15,221 nucleotides of DNA, from assembly GCA_001995005.1 (NCBI GenBank), contig MDJN01000172.1:1-15221 (forward strand), in the 5' to 3' direction. Positions within the stretch are counted from its first letter, which is position 1; every line of letters starts with the position of its first letter. Shown piece by piece: positions 6,605 to 14,656 of this stretch. The position numbers and the translations under genes are program-made. Under the pieces are notes generated by a model. That model saw only the letters and a program-made list of their open reading frames with translations, ran no database searches and was not told where the DNA came from. The stretch is from Candidatus Parepulonipiscium sp. PG-Nun2H_MBin03 (GTDB lineage: Bacteria > Bacillota > Clostridia > Lachnospirales > Cellulosilyticaceae).

Positions 6605-7969
6605 ATGTTAAACAAAAGTAAAATACATTTTATTGGTATTGGTGGAATTAGTATGAGCGGGCTGGCTGAAATTATGGTCACACAAGGACATGTTGTTAGC
6701 GGGTCTGATATGCAAAGCTCGGATATTACAAAAAAGCTTGCTAATTTAGGAGTTGCAATAAGCGCATCTCATGCTAAAAGTAATATTACTCCAGATATAG
6801 ATATTGTTGTTTATACAGCAGCAATCTCAGAGGATAATCCTGAGCTTATGGAAGCACGTCGCATAGTTAAAAGTGTTTTAACTCGTGCAGAATTTTTAGG
6901 CCATATTATGAAAACGTATGACTTTTCTATTTGCGTATCAGGGACTCACGGAAAAACTACCACTACTTCCATGCTGGCAAATGTTTTACTTGGTGCAGAT
7001 AAAAATCCAACTATTACTGTTGGTGGTATAGTTGATAGCATTGGTGGTAATATTCATATTGGTGATACAAAATATTTTTTAACAGAAGCTTGTGAATATC
7101 ACAATAGCTTCCTTGACTTTAATCCAAAAGTTGGTATTATACTAAATGTTGAAGAAGATCATCTAGACTTTTTTAAAGACTTAGAAGATATTCAAAATTC
7201 ATTTACTAAATTCTCTCATCTTATACCAGAAGATGGCTTTTTAGTTATTGAACAAAAGGCTCATGACGCTTGTCTTAAGATTTCTAACATCAAAGGTGTC
7301 GTAGAAACTTTTAGTTTTGACGAGAATTCCACTTGGTTTGCTAAAAATATTGTATTTGATGAATTAGCCCATGCAAGCTTTGATGTTTATTACAAAGGAA
7401 ATTTTGTTACTAATTTAACTATAGGCGTTACTGGAATGCATAATGTATTAAATGCTCTTAGCGTGTGTGCCGTATGCAACTTTTTAAACATACCGTTTGA
7501 TATCGTTAAAGAATATTTAGTAGATTTCTCTGGTGCAAAAAGGCGATTTGAAATTAGAGGGAATATTCATGGAGTTACTTTAGTTGACGATTATGCTCAC
7601 CACCCAACAGAAATTCGTGCTACGTTGGAAACGGCTAAAAAATTCCCACACAATGAACTTTATATTATTTTTCAACCTCATACGTACACCAGAACCAAGG
7701 CATTCTTATATGATTTTGCAGATGCACTCAGCACATACGGACATATCATTCTAACAGATATTTATGCTGCACGTGAAAAGAACCCTGGCGACATTCATTC
7801 TATGGATATAGTTAATCTATTAAAGCAAAAAGGGACTGACGTGACGTATATAGAAAACTTTGATGAAATTGCTGATTACCTGCTTGCTACCTGTGTTCCA
7901 AATGACGTAATTATTGCTATGGGAGCTGGCAACGTTAATCAAATTATAGATATTTTACTAGGTGAATAA
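6605..7969 (+). CDS. murC: UDP-N-acetylmuramate--L-alanine ligase
   Basis: MurC adds the first amino acid, L-alanine, to UDP-MurNAc with ATP, opening the cytoplasmic peptide-building steps of peptidoglycan synthesis. At 454 aa it is full length. The N-terminal Rossmann-like domain begins with IHFIGIGGISMSGLAE (residues 7-22). The ATP-binding loop is GTHGKTTTT (113-121). Also visible are the EACEYHNSFL segment, NVEEDHLDFF, FSGAKRRFE in the hinge to the C-terminal domain, and DDYAHHPTEI, a signature of Mur ligases. The start has a well-placed ribosome binding site. murC stands apart from a large mur cluster, as often happens in Clostridia, and is followed on the same strand by the DnaD/DnaC pair with a palindrome between them. 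Confidence 0.97.
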   Translation: MLNKSKIHFIGIGGISMSGLAEIMVTQGHVVSGSDMQSSDITKKLANLGVAISASHAKSNITPDIDIVVYTAAISEDNPELMEARRIVKSVLTRAEFLGHIMKTYDFSICVSGTHGKTTTTSMLANVLLGADKNPTITVGGIVDSIGGNIHIGDTKYFLTEACEYHNSFLDFNPKVGIILNVEEDHLDFFKDLEDIQNSFTKFSHLIPEDGFLVIEQKAHDACLKISNIKGVVETFSFDENSTWFAKNIVFDELAHASFDVYYKGNFVTNLTIGVTGMHNVLNALSVCAVCNFLNIPFDIVKEYLVDFSGAKRRFEIRGNIHGVTLVDDYAHHPTEIRATLETAKKFPHNELYIIFQPHTYTRTKAFLYDFADALSTYGHIILTDIYAAREKNPGDIHSMDIVNLLKQKGTDVTYIENFDEIADYLLATCVPNDVIIAMGAGNVNQIIDILLGE

Positions 7970-7973
7970 TTTT

Positions 7974-7995
7974 ACTGCTAAAAATTTTTAGCAGT
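7974..7995. terminator. Perfect 22-bp palindrome after murC
   Basis: ACTGCTAAAAA (7974-7984) is followed directly by its reverse complement (7985-7995), four bases after the murC stop. Only a short T-run (AGTTTTA) follows, so termination would be weak or partial. The ribosome binding site of the next gene starts seven bases on, at 8002. Partial read-through into the DnaD gene is likely. Confidence 0.5.
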
Positions 7996-8015
7996 AGTTT
8001 TAAGGAGCGATACTT

Positions 8016-9041
8016 TTGATAAAATTTACAAATAATACAGTCAAATCAATATCCGTACCTGTATGGTTTATAAAAAATAATCTTGGGCAAATAAACTCTA
8101 GTCATCTAAAAGTTTATTTGCTACTTCTTTCATATAATCAATTAGGAACAGACATAGATATTGAAAATTTTACTACCTCTCTTGATATGCTGTATAAAGA
8201 GGTTATATCAACATTTCAGGCTCTCAGCTCACAAAGATTAATTGAATTTACAGAACTGTCAGCAGATAACTTCGAGATTAGAATTTGTGACGAAGAACCT
8301 AAAGCAGCAACCGAATATAATTCAAAAAAATCTCTACATCTTGTTGATAGACCTGAATATTCTTATCAAGAACTTAACGAGATTAGCAGCCAAAATAGTT
8401 CTATTGCACAGTTATTTAGCAAAGCACAACAAATTCTGGGCAGACCACTCAGCCCTACTGATTTATCAATCTTATTCAGCTTTCATGATTGGCTACATAT
8501 GCCTATTGGTTTAATCGAATTTTTGTTAACACATTGTGCTAATAATAATCATAGAAAAATACGCTATATTGAAAAAACGGCCATAAGCTGGGTAGAAGAC
8601 GGCATCATGGATATTGAAACCGCAAATATCAGACTAAACTCATCTAAAATTTATTTTCAGATACTCAACCAACTGGGTATAAAAACATCTACTATTACAG
8701 ATATACAAAAAAAATATTTAGATAAATGGTTAGTTACTTTTCAATTGCCTATAGATATTATTTTAGAAGGGTGCAACCGCACTACTTTACAAATATCTAA
8801 CCCTAATCTTAAATATCTAGATAAAATTTTAACCAATTGGCATGACGCAAATGTTAAAACTTTAACCGATATAGAAGAATTAGATAAATTGCGTACCACA
8901 AAGTCTAATAAGCCTGTTGCCAAAACTTCAAATAAATCTAAAAAATATAACAATATGCTCTCACATAACTGGGACTATGCTCAAATAGAATTACTAGAAA
9001 AACAATACCATGATAATATAAGAAACGGGGGATACAAATGA
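8016..9041 (+). CDS. DnaD-domain replication initiation protein
   Basis: This appears to be a primosomal protein of the DnaD/DnaB(Bacillus) type, which helps load the replicative helicase. Residues 20-90 look like the N-terminal winged-helix part. Two C-terminal DnaD-type domains follow, about residues 117-193 and 213-283. Each ends in a Tyr-x7-Trp pattern (YIEKTAISW at 184-192 and YLDKILTNW at 267-275), like the YxxxIxxxW signature linked to single-stranded DNA binding. A Lys/Ser/Asn-rich linker leads to a basic-acidic tail. The start codon is TTG at 8016, eight bases after AAGGAG (8002-8007); no ATG fits this ribosome binding site. The stop overlaps the next start by four bases (ATGA), tying it to the DnaC-like ATPase. 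It could be named DnaB- or DnaD-like, so I give no symbol. Confidence 0.85.
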   Translation: MIKFTNNTVKSISVPVWFIKNNLGQINSSHLKVYLLLLSYNQLGTDIDIENFTTSLDMLYKEVISTFQALSSQRLIEFTELSADNFEIRICDEEPKAATEYNSKKSLHLVDRPEYSYQELNEISSQNSSIAQLFSKAQQILGRPLSPTDLSILFSFHDWLHMPIGLIEFLLTHCANNNHRKIRYIEKTAISWVEDGIMDIETANIRLNSSKIYFQILNQLGIKTSTITDIQKKYLDKWLVTFQLPIDIILEGCNRTTLQISNPNLKYLDKILTNWHDANVKTLTDIEELDKLRTTKSNKPVAKTSNKSKKYNNMLSHNWDYAQIELLEKQYHDNIRNGGYK

Positions 9042-10039
9042 CAAAAAGAGAGCATTATGCTCAGGTACTAAAACAATTTGATGCTAAACGTATACACAAT
9101 CTAAAACTGCAAAAACAACGAACAGAAAAAATTTATAAACTTATACCCCAAATTGAAGATTTGGACGAGAAACTCAGACTTAATGGGTTAGATTTAGTCA
9201 AAAACATGCTAGAAAGCCATGGCACAACCAGAGGGGAAAAAAATTTCAAAAAGCGAAACCAAGAACTGCTAAGTTTAAAAAATAATTTGCTTATACAAAA
9301 TGGATATAAATCCAACTATCTTGATTTAACATACAATTGTAGTAAATGTAAAGATGAAGGCTTTTTAGACAACAACACCCCATGTATCTGCTTTAAACAA
9401 GCTCTTATTAATTTAGCATACAAGCAGTCCAATCTTAGTCATCTGTTACAAACAGAAAATTTTGATACATTTAATTCCGAGTTATATTCTAATGAAAAAA
9501 GTTCAGATGATGGTGTATCTCCTAGAAGACAAATTGAATATATCAAACAACAGAGCATATTCTTTATAGATGCCTTTGATGTAAAATACCAAAATCTAAT
9601 ATTTCAAGGAGAATCAGGGGTTGGTAAAACCTTTTTATGTAATTGCATAGCCAAAACTTTGCTAGATATCGGAAAAACAGTTCTTTACTTATCTGCCGGT
9701 CAGTTCTTTACGTTATTTGAAGATATGAGATTTAATCGTACAAAGTTAGATATGCAATCTAAGCTAACACTTGATGCTGTATTTACTTGTGATTTATTAA
9801 TAATTGATGATTTAGGCTCAGAATTTGGGACAACCTTTACTGGTCCAGACTTATTTAATATTATCAATTCAAGACATTTGAACTTAAAACCTACTATTAT
9901 TTCTACAAATCTGTCCACAGATGATTTACAAAACTTCTATTCTGAGCGTGTTGCCTCCAGGCTTTTGGGGAATTACGTATTATACAAATTTTTAGGTGCA
10001 GACCTGCGACTTAGCCAAAAATATCAACAAAGGCTATAG
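9038..10039 (+). CDS. DnaC/DnaI-like helicase-loader ATPase
   Basis: This is an AAA+ ATPase of the DnaC/DnaI/IstB group, here most likely the loader that places the hexameric replicative helicase on DNA. The 333-aa protein has an N-terminal helical part with a coiled-coil-like stretch (about residues 10-90), then a Cys cluster (C101, C104, C116, C118) suited to one zinc ion, as in DnaI. The ATPase core follows: Walker A GESGVGKT (191-198), Walker B LLIIDD (253-258), sensor-1 Asn in IISTN (287-291), and an arginine-finger motif SERVASRLLG (302-311). It overlaps the DnaD-domain gene by four bases, so the two are co-translated, matching the DnaB/DnaI partnership of Bacillus. IstB of insertion sequences is less likely, because no transposase is present and the Cys cluster fits the loader. 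Confidence 0.88.
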   Translation: MTKREHYAQVLKQFDAKRIHNLKLQKQRTEKIYKLIPQIEDLDEKLRLNGLDLVKNMLESHGTTRGEKNFKKRNQELLSLKNNLLIQNGYKSNYLDLTYNCSKCKDEGFLDNNTPCICFKQALINLAYKQSNLSHLLQTENFDTFNSELYSNEKSSDDGVSPRRQIEYIKQQSIFFIDAFDVKYQNLIFQGESGVGKTFLCNCIAKTLLDIGKTVLYLSAGQFFTLFEDMRFNRTKLDMQSKLTLDAVFTCDLLIIDDLGSEFGTTFTGPDLFNIINSRHLNLKPTIISTNLSTDDLQNFYSERVASRLLGNYVLYKFLGADLRLSQKYQQRL

Positions 10040-10104
10040 GTTTTCATGGGATAATTTTTTATATTTTGTAATATATTATAATTAAAGGAGGAGAGTTAAT
10101 AACT

Positions 10105-11415
10105 ATGTTCTGTGCTATCAAAATTTCCAAATCCGACCCTACACCGTTATATATACAGCTTGCGAATGAGCTTATTCGTCTAATTGACGCAGGAATATTA
10201 CCTGCTCGTACAAAATTACCAACAATAAGGCTATTGGCAAGTAAATTAAAAATTAATAGAGATACTGTTGTTAATGCATATAAATTATTAGAAAGCAAAA
10301 ACTATGTAATCGCACATATGGGCAGCGGAACTTACGTTGCTCCACAACCAAATATAGGTACAAAAAAAGATTGTCCCCCTATAGCAACCAGCAAAACCTA
10401 CTTTAATCGTGATTTGTTTAGCATTGATATGTGTAAAAATATTATGCTAAATATTTTAGATAACGAAGGATGGGATAGTTTTATCGACCCATTAAATAGG
10501 GAACGAAATTTAATTCGCATTTCTATATGTAATTTCTTAAAAACTGCCGGCGTTTCTGGAACAGTATCTAATACACGTTTAATTAAGAATATACCAAATT
10601 TCTTATTAGAGCTTATTAAATTATCTTCTAAGTCTGCCATATGCGTTGAGGCATTTAGAGATTTAAGTTACACTTCAACTTTAAATTATTTAGGCTTTAA
10701 GGTAATAGAAATTCCTATAACAGATAATGGACTCAATCTTGATGTCCTAGAAACGCAGTTAAAGTCACAAAACGTATCATATATTTTAATAAACCCATGT
10801 AACCAAAATCCTACTGGTATAAGTTATTCACTAGAGAATAAATTAAAGCTTATTGAGCTTGCCGATAAATATGATACTTATATAATAGAAGATGGTACTT
10901 TTAGCGATTTTACATACTATAGCACAAATATTAACACTTGCTATGATTTATGCAAAAACGATAGAGTGATATATTTATACAACTTCTGTAAATTATATTT
11001 GCCTAATCTTGATTATAGCTTTGTAGTATTACCTGCAAAGTTACAAAAACGCTTAATTGACGATATGAATATTACTATATCTGAAAGATTTGTACGATAT
11101 TACTTAGAATCTGAGTATTTTATTAATTTACGCCAAATTCTTATTAAAGACAGTGCCCGCAAATACGCTAAACTAAAAATGTGTTTAGATTTATCTACTA
11201 ATTTAACTAATACTAGCACCAGTGGATTATTTTTCTGGTTAACTCCTTTATCAAAGGAAAAAATTTATAATACACTACTGGAGAAAAATATTGTTGTTTC
11301 GCCCAGCGATTTATTTTCTGTATCTCATATTGATAATAGTTTTAGACTTTCTATAGCCCCTCTTAGCGATACTGATATAGAACAAATTATAGACGTGTTG
11401 GAAAACTATGTATAA
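10105..11415 (+). CDS. MocR/PdxR-type regulator (GntR HTH fused to aminotransferase-like domain), degenerate PLP site
   Basis: The N-terminal 78 residues form a GntR-type winged helix: PLYIQLANELIRLI, then LPTIRLLASKLKINRDTV, ending in GSGTYV (73-78). The rest (about 100-436) resembles a fold-type I aminotransferase, as in MocR regulators, which often control vitamin B6, amino-sugar or GABA genes. Some cofactor residues remain: NPTG (235-238), D263 and the presumed Schiff-base Lys K296. The position seven residues after the Lys, normally the phosphate-binding Arg, is Asp303, and the usual glycine-rich start of the domain is hard to find. An effector-sensing or purely structural role is therefore more likely than catalysis. 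The AAAGGAGG ribosome binding site lies about 13 bases before the ATG. The gene follows the DnaC-like gene by 65 bases. Its target is not evident; GntR/MocR genes often control a neighbour. Confidence 0.85.
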   Translation: MFCAIKISKSDPTPLYIQLANELIRLIDAGILPARTKLPTIRLLASKLKINRDTVVNAYKLLESKNYVIAHMGSGTYVAPQPNIGTKKDCPPIATSKTYFNRDLFSIDMCKNIMLNILDNEGWDSFIDPLNRERNLIRISICNFLKTAGVSGTVSNTRLIKNIPNFLLELIKLSSKSAICVEAFRDLSYTSTLNYLGFKVIEIPITDNGLNLDVLETQLKSQNVSYILINPCNQNPTGISYSLENKLKLIELADKYDTYIIEDGTFSDFTYYSTNINTCYDLCKNDRVIYLYNFCKLYLPNLDYSFVVLPAKLQKRLIDDMNITISERFVRYYLESEYFINLRQILIKDSARKYAKLKMCLDLSTNLTNTSTSGLFFWLTPLSKEKIYNTLLEKNIVVSPSDLFSVSHIDNSFRLSIAPLSDTDIEQIIDVLENYV

Positions 11416-11434
11416 TTATAATCCATCAATATAG

Positions 11435-11490
11435 AAGGCAACTTCATTCAGTATGGGGTTCTAATCCCACCACTGAATGTTAGTTGTCTT
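11435..11490. repeat. Full copy of the dispersed hairpin repeat between convergent genes
   Basis: AAGGCAAC (11435-11442) pairs with GTTGTCTT (11483-11490), including one G-T pair. CATTCAGT (11445-11452) pairs perfectly with ACTGAATG (11472-11479). TGGG (11454-11457) pairs with CCCA (11466-11469). The tip, GGGGTTCTAATCCC (11455-11468), resembles a tRNA T-arm. The right arm recurs at 1-23. It sits between the convergent MocR-type gene and the MinJ-like gene, where it could act as a two-way terminator, but neither strand has a strong T-run. Confidence 0.8.
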
Positions 11491-11499
11491 ATTTAACAA

Positions 11500-12249
11500 C
11501 TATAACTTTACCTTTTTTCTAAATGGTATATAATTTACTAAGAACATAAGCTCATGCCCTATAGGCATTATAAGCAGTGCCAAGTTTAATGGCATAAGTT
11601 GCTTTTGGGTTAAAATTCCTAACAATATTATAAATAATCCATATACTAATATTATCTTGCCCATTTGCCCCGTCTTATTCTGCGGATCATATCCTATATC
11701 CATATAACCTAATATTGCATATATAGGCATTGCATCTGTAGAAAATATAATCAAAGGAATTGGCCAAAATTTTTTCATCATATATCCCTTAGTTATGTTT
11801 TTTCCATTGAATATAGGTACTTCCTTTGTATTTTCTGAACCATACCTCATTACTAGTATGCCTTCTATGAGATGCAAAAATCCAATCAACACTATAAATT
11901 GGTTATATGGCAAATTAAACCAAGTTATATTATATCCAAACGTTTCAAGTACTTCTCCTAAAAAATATGTAAAAGGTATGACATAGCTATAACACCCCCA
12001 CTTTGGATTTACGCTTGTCATAAGTAATGTCAGAGGAATTAAAAGTAACATACCAAATGTTAATTTTATATTTATTCCCCCCACACTCATTATGCTACTA
12101 AATAATATTCCAAGTATTGTACCTCTATAAACGTCTTTGACTCCGGTTATTTCCCAGGTCTCATTTTCTCTTTTGTACATGTATACAATAAGTATGGCTA
12201 TAATCAAAAATATTGCATCAAAGACTACAAGATATAGATTATTTAGCAT
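11500..12249 (-). CDS. MinJ-like multi-pass membrane protein without a PDZ domain
   Basis: The product is an integral membrane protein of 249 aa with about seven or eight hydrophobic segments and a basic C-terminus (FRKKVKL). Its position right after a CtpB-type protease, and the layout of its membrane part, recall Bacillus MinJ (encoded near ftsEX and ctpB), which links the Min division-site system to the septum. MinJ and its clostridial relatives usually carry a cytoplasmic PDZ domain after the membrane region. Here the protein stops just after the IGHELMF segment and no PDZ is encoded downstream. The first ATG at 12249 has no ribosome binding site. AGGGGGTG at 12292-12285 overlaps the stop of the protease gene and is spaced five bases from an in-frame ATA at 12279, a possible true start ten codons earlier. 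Assignment to the MinJ-like family rests on context and general likeness. Confidence 0.65.
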   Translation of the reverse strand: MLNNLYLVVFDAIFLIIAILIVYMYKRENETWEITGVKDVYRGTILGILFSSIMSVGGINIKLTFGMLLLIPLTLLMTSVNPKWGCYSYVIPFTYFLGEVLETFGYNITWFNLPYNQFIVLIGFLHLIEGILVMRYGSENTKEVPIFNGKNITKGYMMKKFWPIPLIIFSTDAMPIYAILGYMDIGYDPQNKTGQMGKIILVYGLFIILLGILTQKQLMPLNLALLIMPIGHELMFLVNYIPFRKKVKL

Positions 12250-12290
12250 ACTTATTATAAAATCATAAATAAACTCTATAAAAACACCCC

Positions 12291-13448
12291 CTACTCCATT
12301 TCAGATATTAATACCTGTAATGCCTTTTGAAGCTGTAAATCTTCTTCTGTTGTTAAATTCGGTTTTATCATAAGTTCTGCAGGTAATTCCACAACATAAT
12401 CCGGCTCTATGCCCGTCCCTTGTATACATACTCCAGATGAAGTGTAGTATTCAGATGTAGTTACCTTTATTGCTGAGCCATCTATAAGAGGCAGTATTGT
12501 TTGTACTATTCCTTTGCCATATGTCCTAGTTCCAACTAATTTTGCCCTGCCATGGTCTTTTAGTGCCCCAGATAGTACTTCAGATGCACTTGCACTTTGT
12601 TCATTTACCAATACAACAAGTGGTATGTCGTTATATAACTCAGTTGCTAACGTATCTTGCTTTCCGCCTTTTCCATCACTTATAGAAACTATTATACCAC
12701 TTGGTATAAACTCGTCTACTATTTGTTCAACAATGTGTAATAATCCGCCTGGGTTATTTCTAAGGTCTAATACCAGTCCTTTTGCACCACTATTTTCTAA
12801 TATTTGTATGCCCTCTACCAGTTGAGTATACGTTAATTCTTCAAAACTTCTAATTTCAACATACCCTATATCTTCTTCTAGCATCTTATAATCCACTGAA
12901 GGGTATACTACATTTTCTCTTATTATATCAAATTGTATCTCCACATCTTCGGAAGGTCTGTATATAGTTACCATAACGCTAGTCCCTTCTTTCCCCTTTA
13001 TAAGGTCAGGCACAATCTCAAAGTCATCTCCGTCTAGCTTTGTATCATCTGCACCTATTATCTTATCTTTTGGTAATATACCCGCCTTTTGAGCCGGAGA
13101 ATTTTCAAACACTTCTATAATCGAGATGCTATTATCAGTTTTATCAAGCATCATCTGTACACCTATCCCAGCATATATTCCTGTCGTACTTTCCATAAAT
13201 GTCGTAAATTCTGATGGTGTAAAATATGATGTATACGGGTCGCCTACGCCTGCTACAAATCCCTTGTATATACCCTCTTCTAATTTTAATGGGTCTATCT
13301 CACCGATATATCTGCTATCTAGTTCATCTTTTATGGTATTTAACTTGCCGTCTATTACATCTGTTTTATCTAATGCATCTACTGTATAAAATAACACTCC
13401 TGTTGTAATACTAAAAGTTATTAAGGTAATAATAAAAAATTTTTTCAT
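12291..13448 (-). CDS. S41 carboxyl-terminal processing protease (CtpA/CtpB type)
   Basis: This is a membrane-anchored PDZ serine protease of family S41 that should act on the outer face of the membrane. In Bacillus, CtpB cleaves sporulation signalling proteins. The 385-aa protein has an N-terminal membrane anchor (about residues 4-22), an N-terminal helical cap, a PDZ domain (about 90-175, with GIYAGIGVQM and ENSPAQKAGI), and the S41 core with LRNNPGGLL (229-237). The catalytic set is intact: S287 in NEQSASASEV, K312 in RTYGKGIVQ and Q316. Ser and Lys are 25 residues apart, as in CtpB. The start is the ATG at 13448, six bases after AAAGGAGAG. It lies 26 bases after a catalytically dead paralogue, and its stop overlaps the likely ribosome binding site of the next gene. 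CtpA and CtpB cannot be told apart by sight. Confidence 0.93.
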   Translation of the reverse strand: MKKFFIITLITFSITTGVLFYTVDALDKTDVIDGKLNTIKDELDSRYIGEIDPLKLEEGIYKGFVAGVGDPYTSYFTPSEFTTFMESTTGIYAGIGVQMMLDKTDNSISIIEVFENSPAQKAGILPKDKIIGADDTKLDGDDFEIVPDLIKGKEGTSVMVTIYRPSEDVEIQFDIIRENVVYPSVDYKMLEEDIGYVEIRSFEELTYTQLVEGIQILENSGAKGLVLDLRNNPGGLLHIVEQIVDEFIPSGIIVSISDGKGGKQDTLATELYNDIPLVVLVNEQSASASEVLSGALKDHGRAKLVGTRTYGKGIVQTILPLIDGSAIKVTTSEYYTSSGVCIQGTGIEPDYVVELPAELMIKPNLTTEEDLQLQKALQVLISEME

Positions 13449-13474
13449 CCATCTCTCCTTTTGCTAGGTGTTTT

Positions 13475-14638
13475 TTAAGCATCCTCTCCTTTTAATATAT
13501 TGATAGCTGTTGTTATTTGGTTATCAAGGGTTATGTCCTTTGTACCATAGGTTACTAAGTTTAACGTATATTGCGTATCTAATGATACCACTACCTCAGG
13601 TTCTATGGGAGATTGCTCTAGATTATCCACATATAGTTGTTTTGTAGAAATTATCAAGGCACTGCCATCATCTAGTTCTATAAATTCACTTGCAGTACCG
13701 ATTCCCTTAGTTGAATTACCTACTATAAATATAGACGGGTCAGGCTTTAATGCCTCTACCATAATTTCTATGGTACCTGCAGTTGTGGAGTTTGTAAGTA
13801 TTGCCACTTGATTATTAATTTTGCTTGTAGTTGATGCATATTCTATAACTTTACCTTGTTTATCTACTGAACTAAACATTATACCATCATCCATAAATAA
13901 ATCAGTAAGCAAGACTACTTCTTCAAATTTTGCATCATCTAAATATCTTACATCAAGTATAAAACTGTTTACTCCTCTATATTTAAAACTTTCTATTTGA
14001 TTTTTAATTATATCAGTGCTGCCAGTATTTAAGTTTATAACTTCTATATAACCAATATCTTCATCTAATATTTGAGTTTTTACACTAGTATATGTTATAT
14101 ACGTTGGTATCAGTGGCACCTCAGTTATACTTTTATCTTGCTTTTGTATAGTATAAATCACACTGTCTTCTCCTGTGTATGTCAACTTTTCATATATTTC
14201 TAATTCGTTACTAAGCATACATAGGGTATCATCAATCTGCAATATCCTATCTCCCACTGCTATATTAGCAAAATAAGCTGGTGAATTTTCTATCACTTCA
14301 GTTACAACCAAATATTGACTACTGATCCCCCAACTAAATTTTATTCCCACACCTTTTTCTTGCCCTTGTTGTTGCATCTTATATATTTGAGCTTTTTCCG
14401 CGCTTAAATACATTGTATTTGCATCTTCTAAACTTGCTACATATCCTGCATATAACCCTTCCACTCTATCTGAATAATCAGATTCTTTAAAATATTGTAT
14501 TCCTACTATTTGGTCTAATCCTATTATTTTTGTTGTGCTATACAAACTTTCAGGAGTAGATGCAAGGCTCATTGCTGTTATCGCTAATGATGTGCCCAGT
14601 CCCAAAAATATTGCTGATATCCACGTAATAATTTTCAT
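13475..14638 (-). CDS. S41-family pseudoprotease (PDZ protein lacking catalytic residues)
   Basis: This 387-aa protein has the same layout as the S41 protease downstream: a membrane anchor (residues 5-25), a helical cap with RVEGLYAGYVASLED (58-72), a PDZ domain (GVGIKFSWG and EVIENSPAYF, 97-123), and the C-terminal S41 fold with DGSALIISTKQLY. Aligned without gaps to its neighbour, the catalytic Ser is Gly288, the Lys is Ile313 (a Lys lies two residues earlier) and the Gln is Ser317. The LRNNPGG segment is replaced by VRYLDDAKF (230-238). The frame is full length with a good ribosome binding site (AAGGAG, eight bases before the ATG), so it is not a decayed gene. It probably acts as a binding or regulatory partner of the active protease. 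The role is inferred; the loss of residues is seen directly. Confidence 0.85.
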   Translation of the reverse strand: MKIITWISAIFLGLGTSLAITAMSLASTPESLYSTTKIIGLDQIVGIQYFKESDYSDRVEGLYAGYVASLEDANTMYLSAEKAQIYKMQQQGQEKGVGIKFSWGISSQYLVVTEVIENSPAYFANIAVGDRILQIDDTLCMLSNELEIYEKLTYTGEDSVIYTIQKQDKSITEVPLIPTYITYTSVKTQILDEDIGYIEVINLNTGSTDIIKNQIESFKYRGVNSFILDVRYLDDAKFEEVVLLTDLFMDDGIMFSSVDKQGKVIEYASTTSKINNQVAILTNSTTAGTIEIMVEALKPDPSIFIVGNSTKGIGTASEFIELDDGSALIISTKQLYVDNLEQSPIEPEVVVSLDTQYTLNLVTYGTKDITLDNQITTAINILKGEDA

Positions 14639-14656
14639 CTACTTATCTCCTTAATT

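Noticed and set aside
9038..10039. IstB-type transposition helper
   Set aside because: There is no transposase or terminal inverted repeat nearby, and the DnaD partner plus the Cys cluster fit a helicase loader better.
10077..10082. TATAAT as the -10 of the MocR-type gene
   Set aside because: Transcription would start within the ribosome binding site (10084-10091), and no -35 lies at 16-18 bases upstream.
11450..11475. A tRNA gene suggested by the T-arm-like GGGGTTCTAATCCC
   Set aside because: No acceptor, D or anticodon arms can be placed around it, and the flanking arms pair as one long hairpin. The similarity is limited to the tip.
12514..13408. Several + strand frames inside the S41 genes
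   Set aside because: They are mirror frames of the proteases, without ribosome binding sites or recognisable domains.
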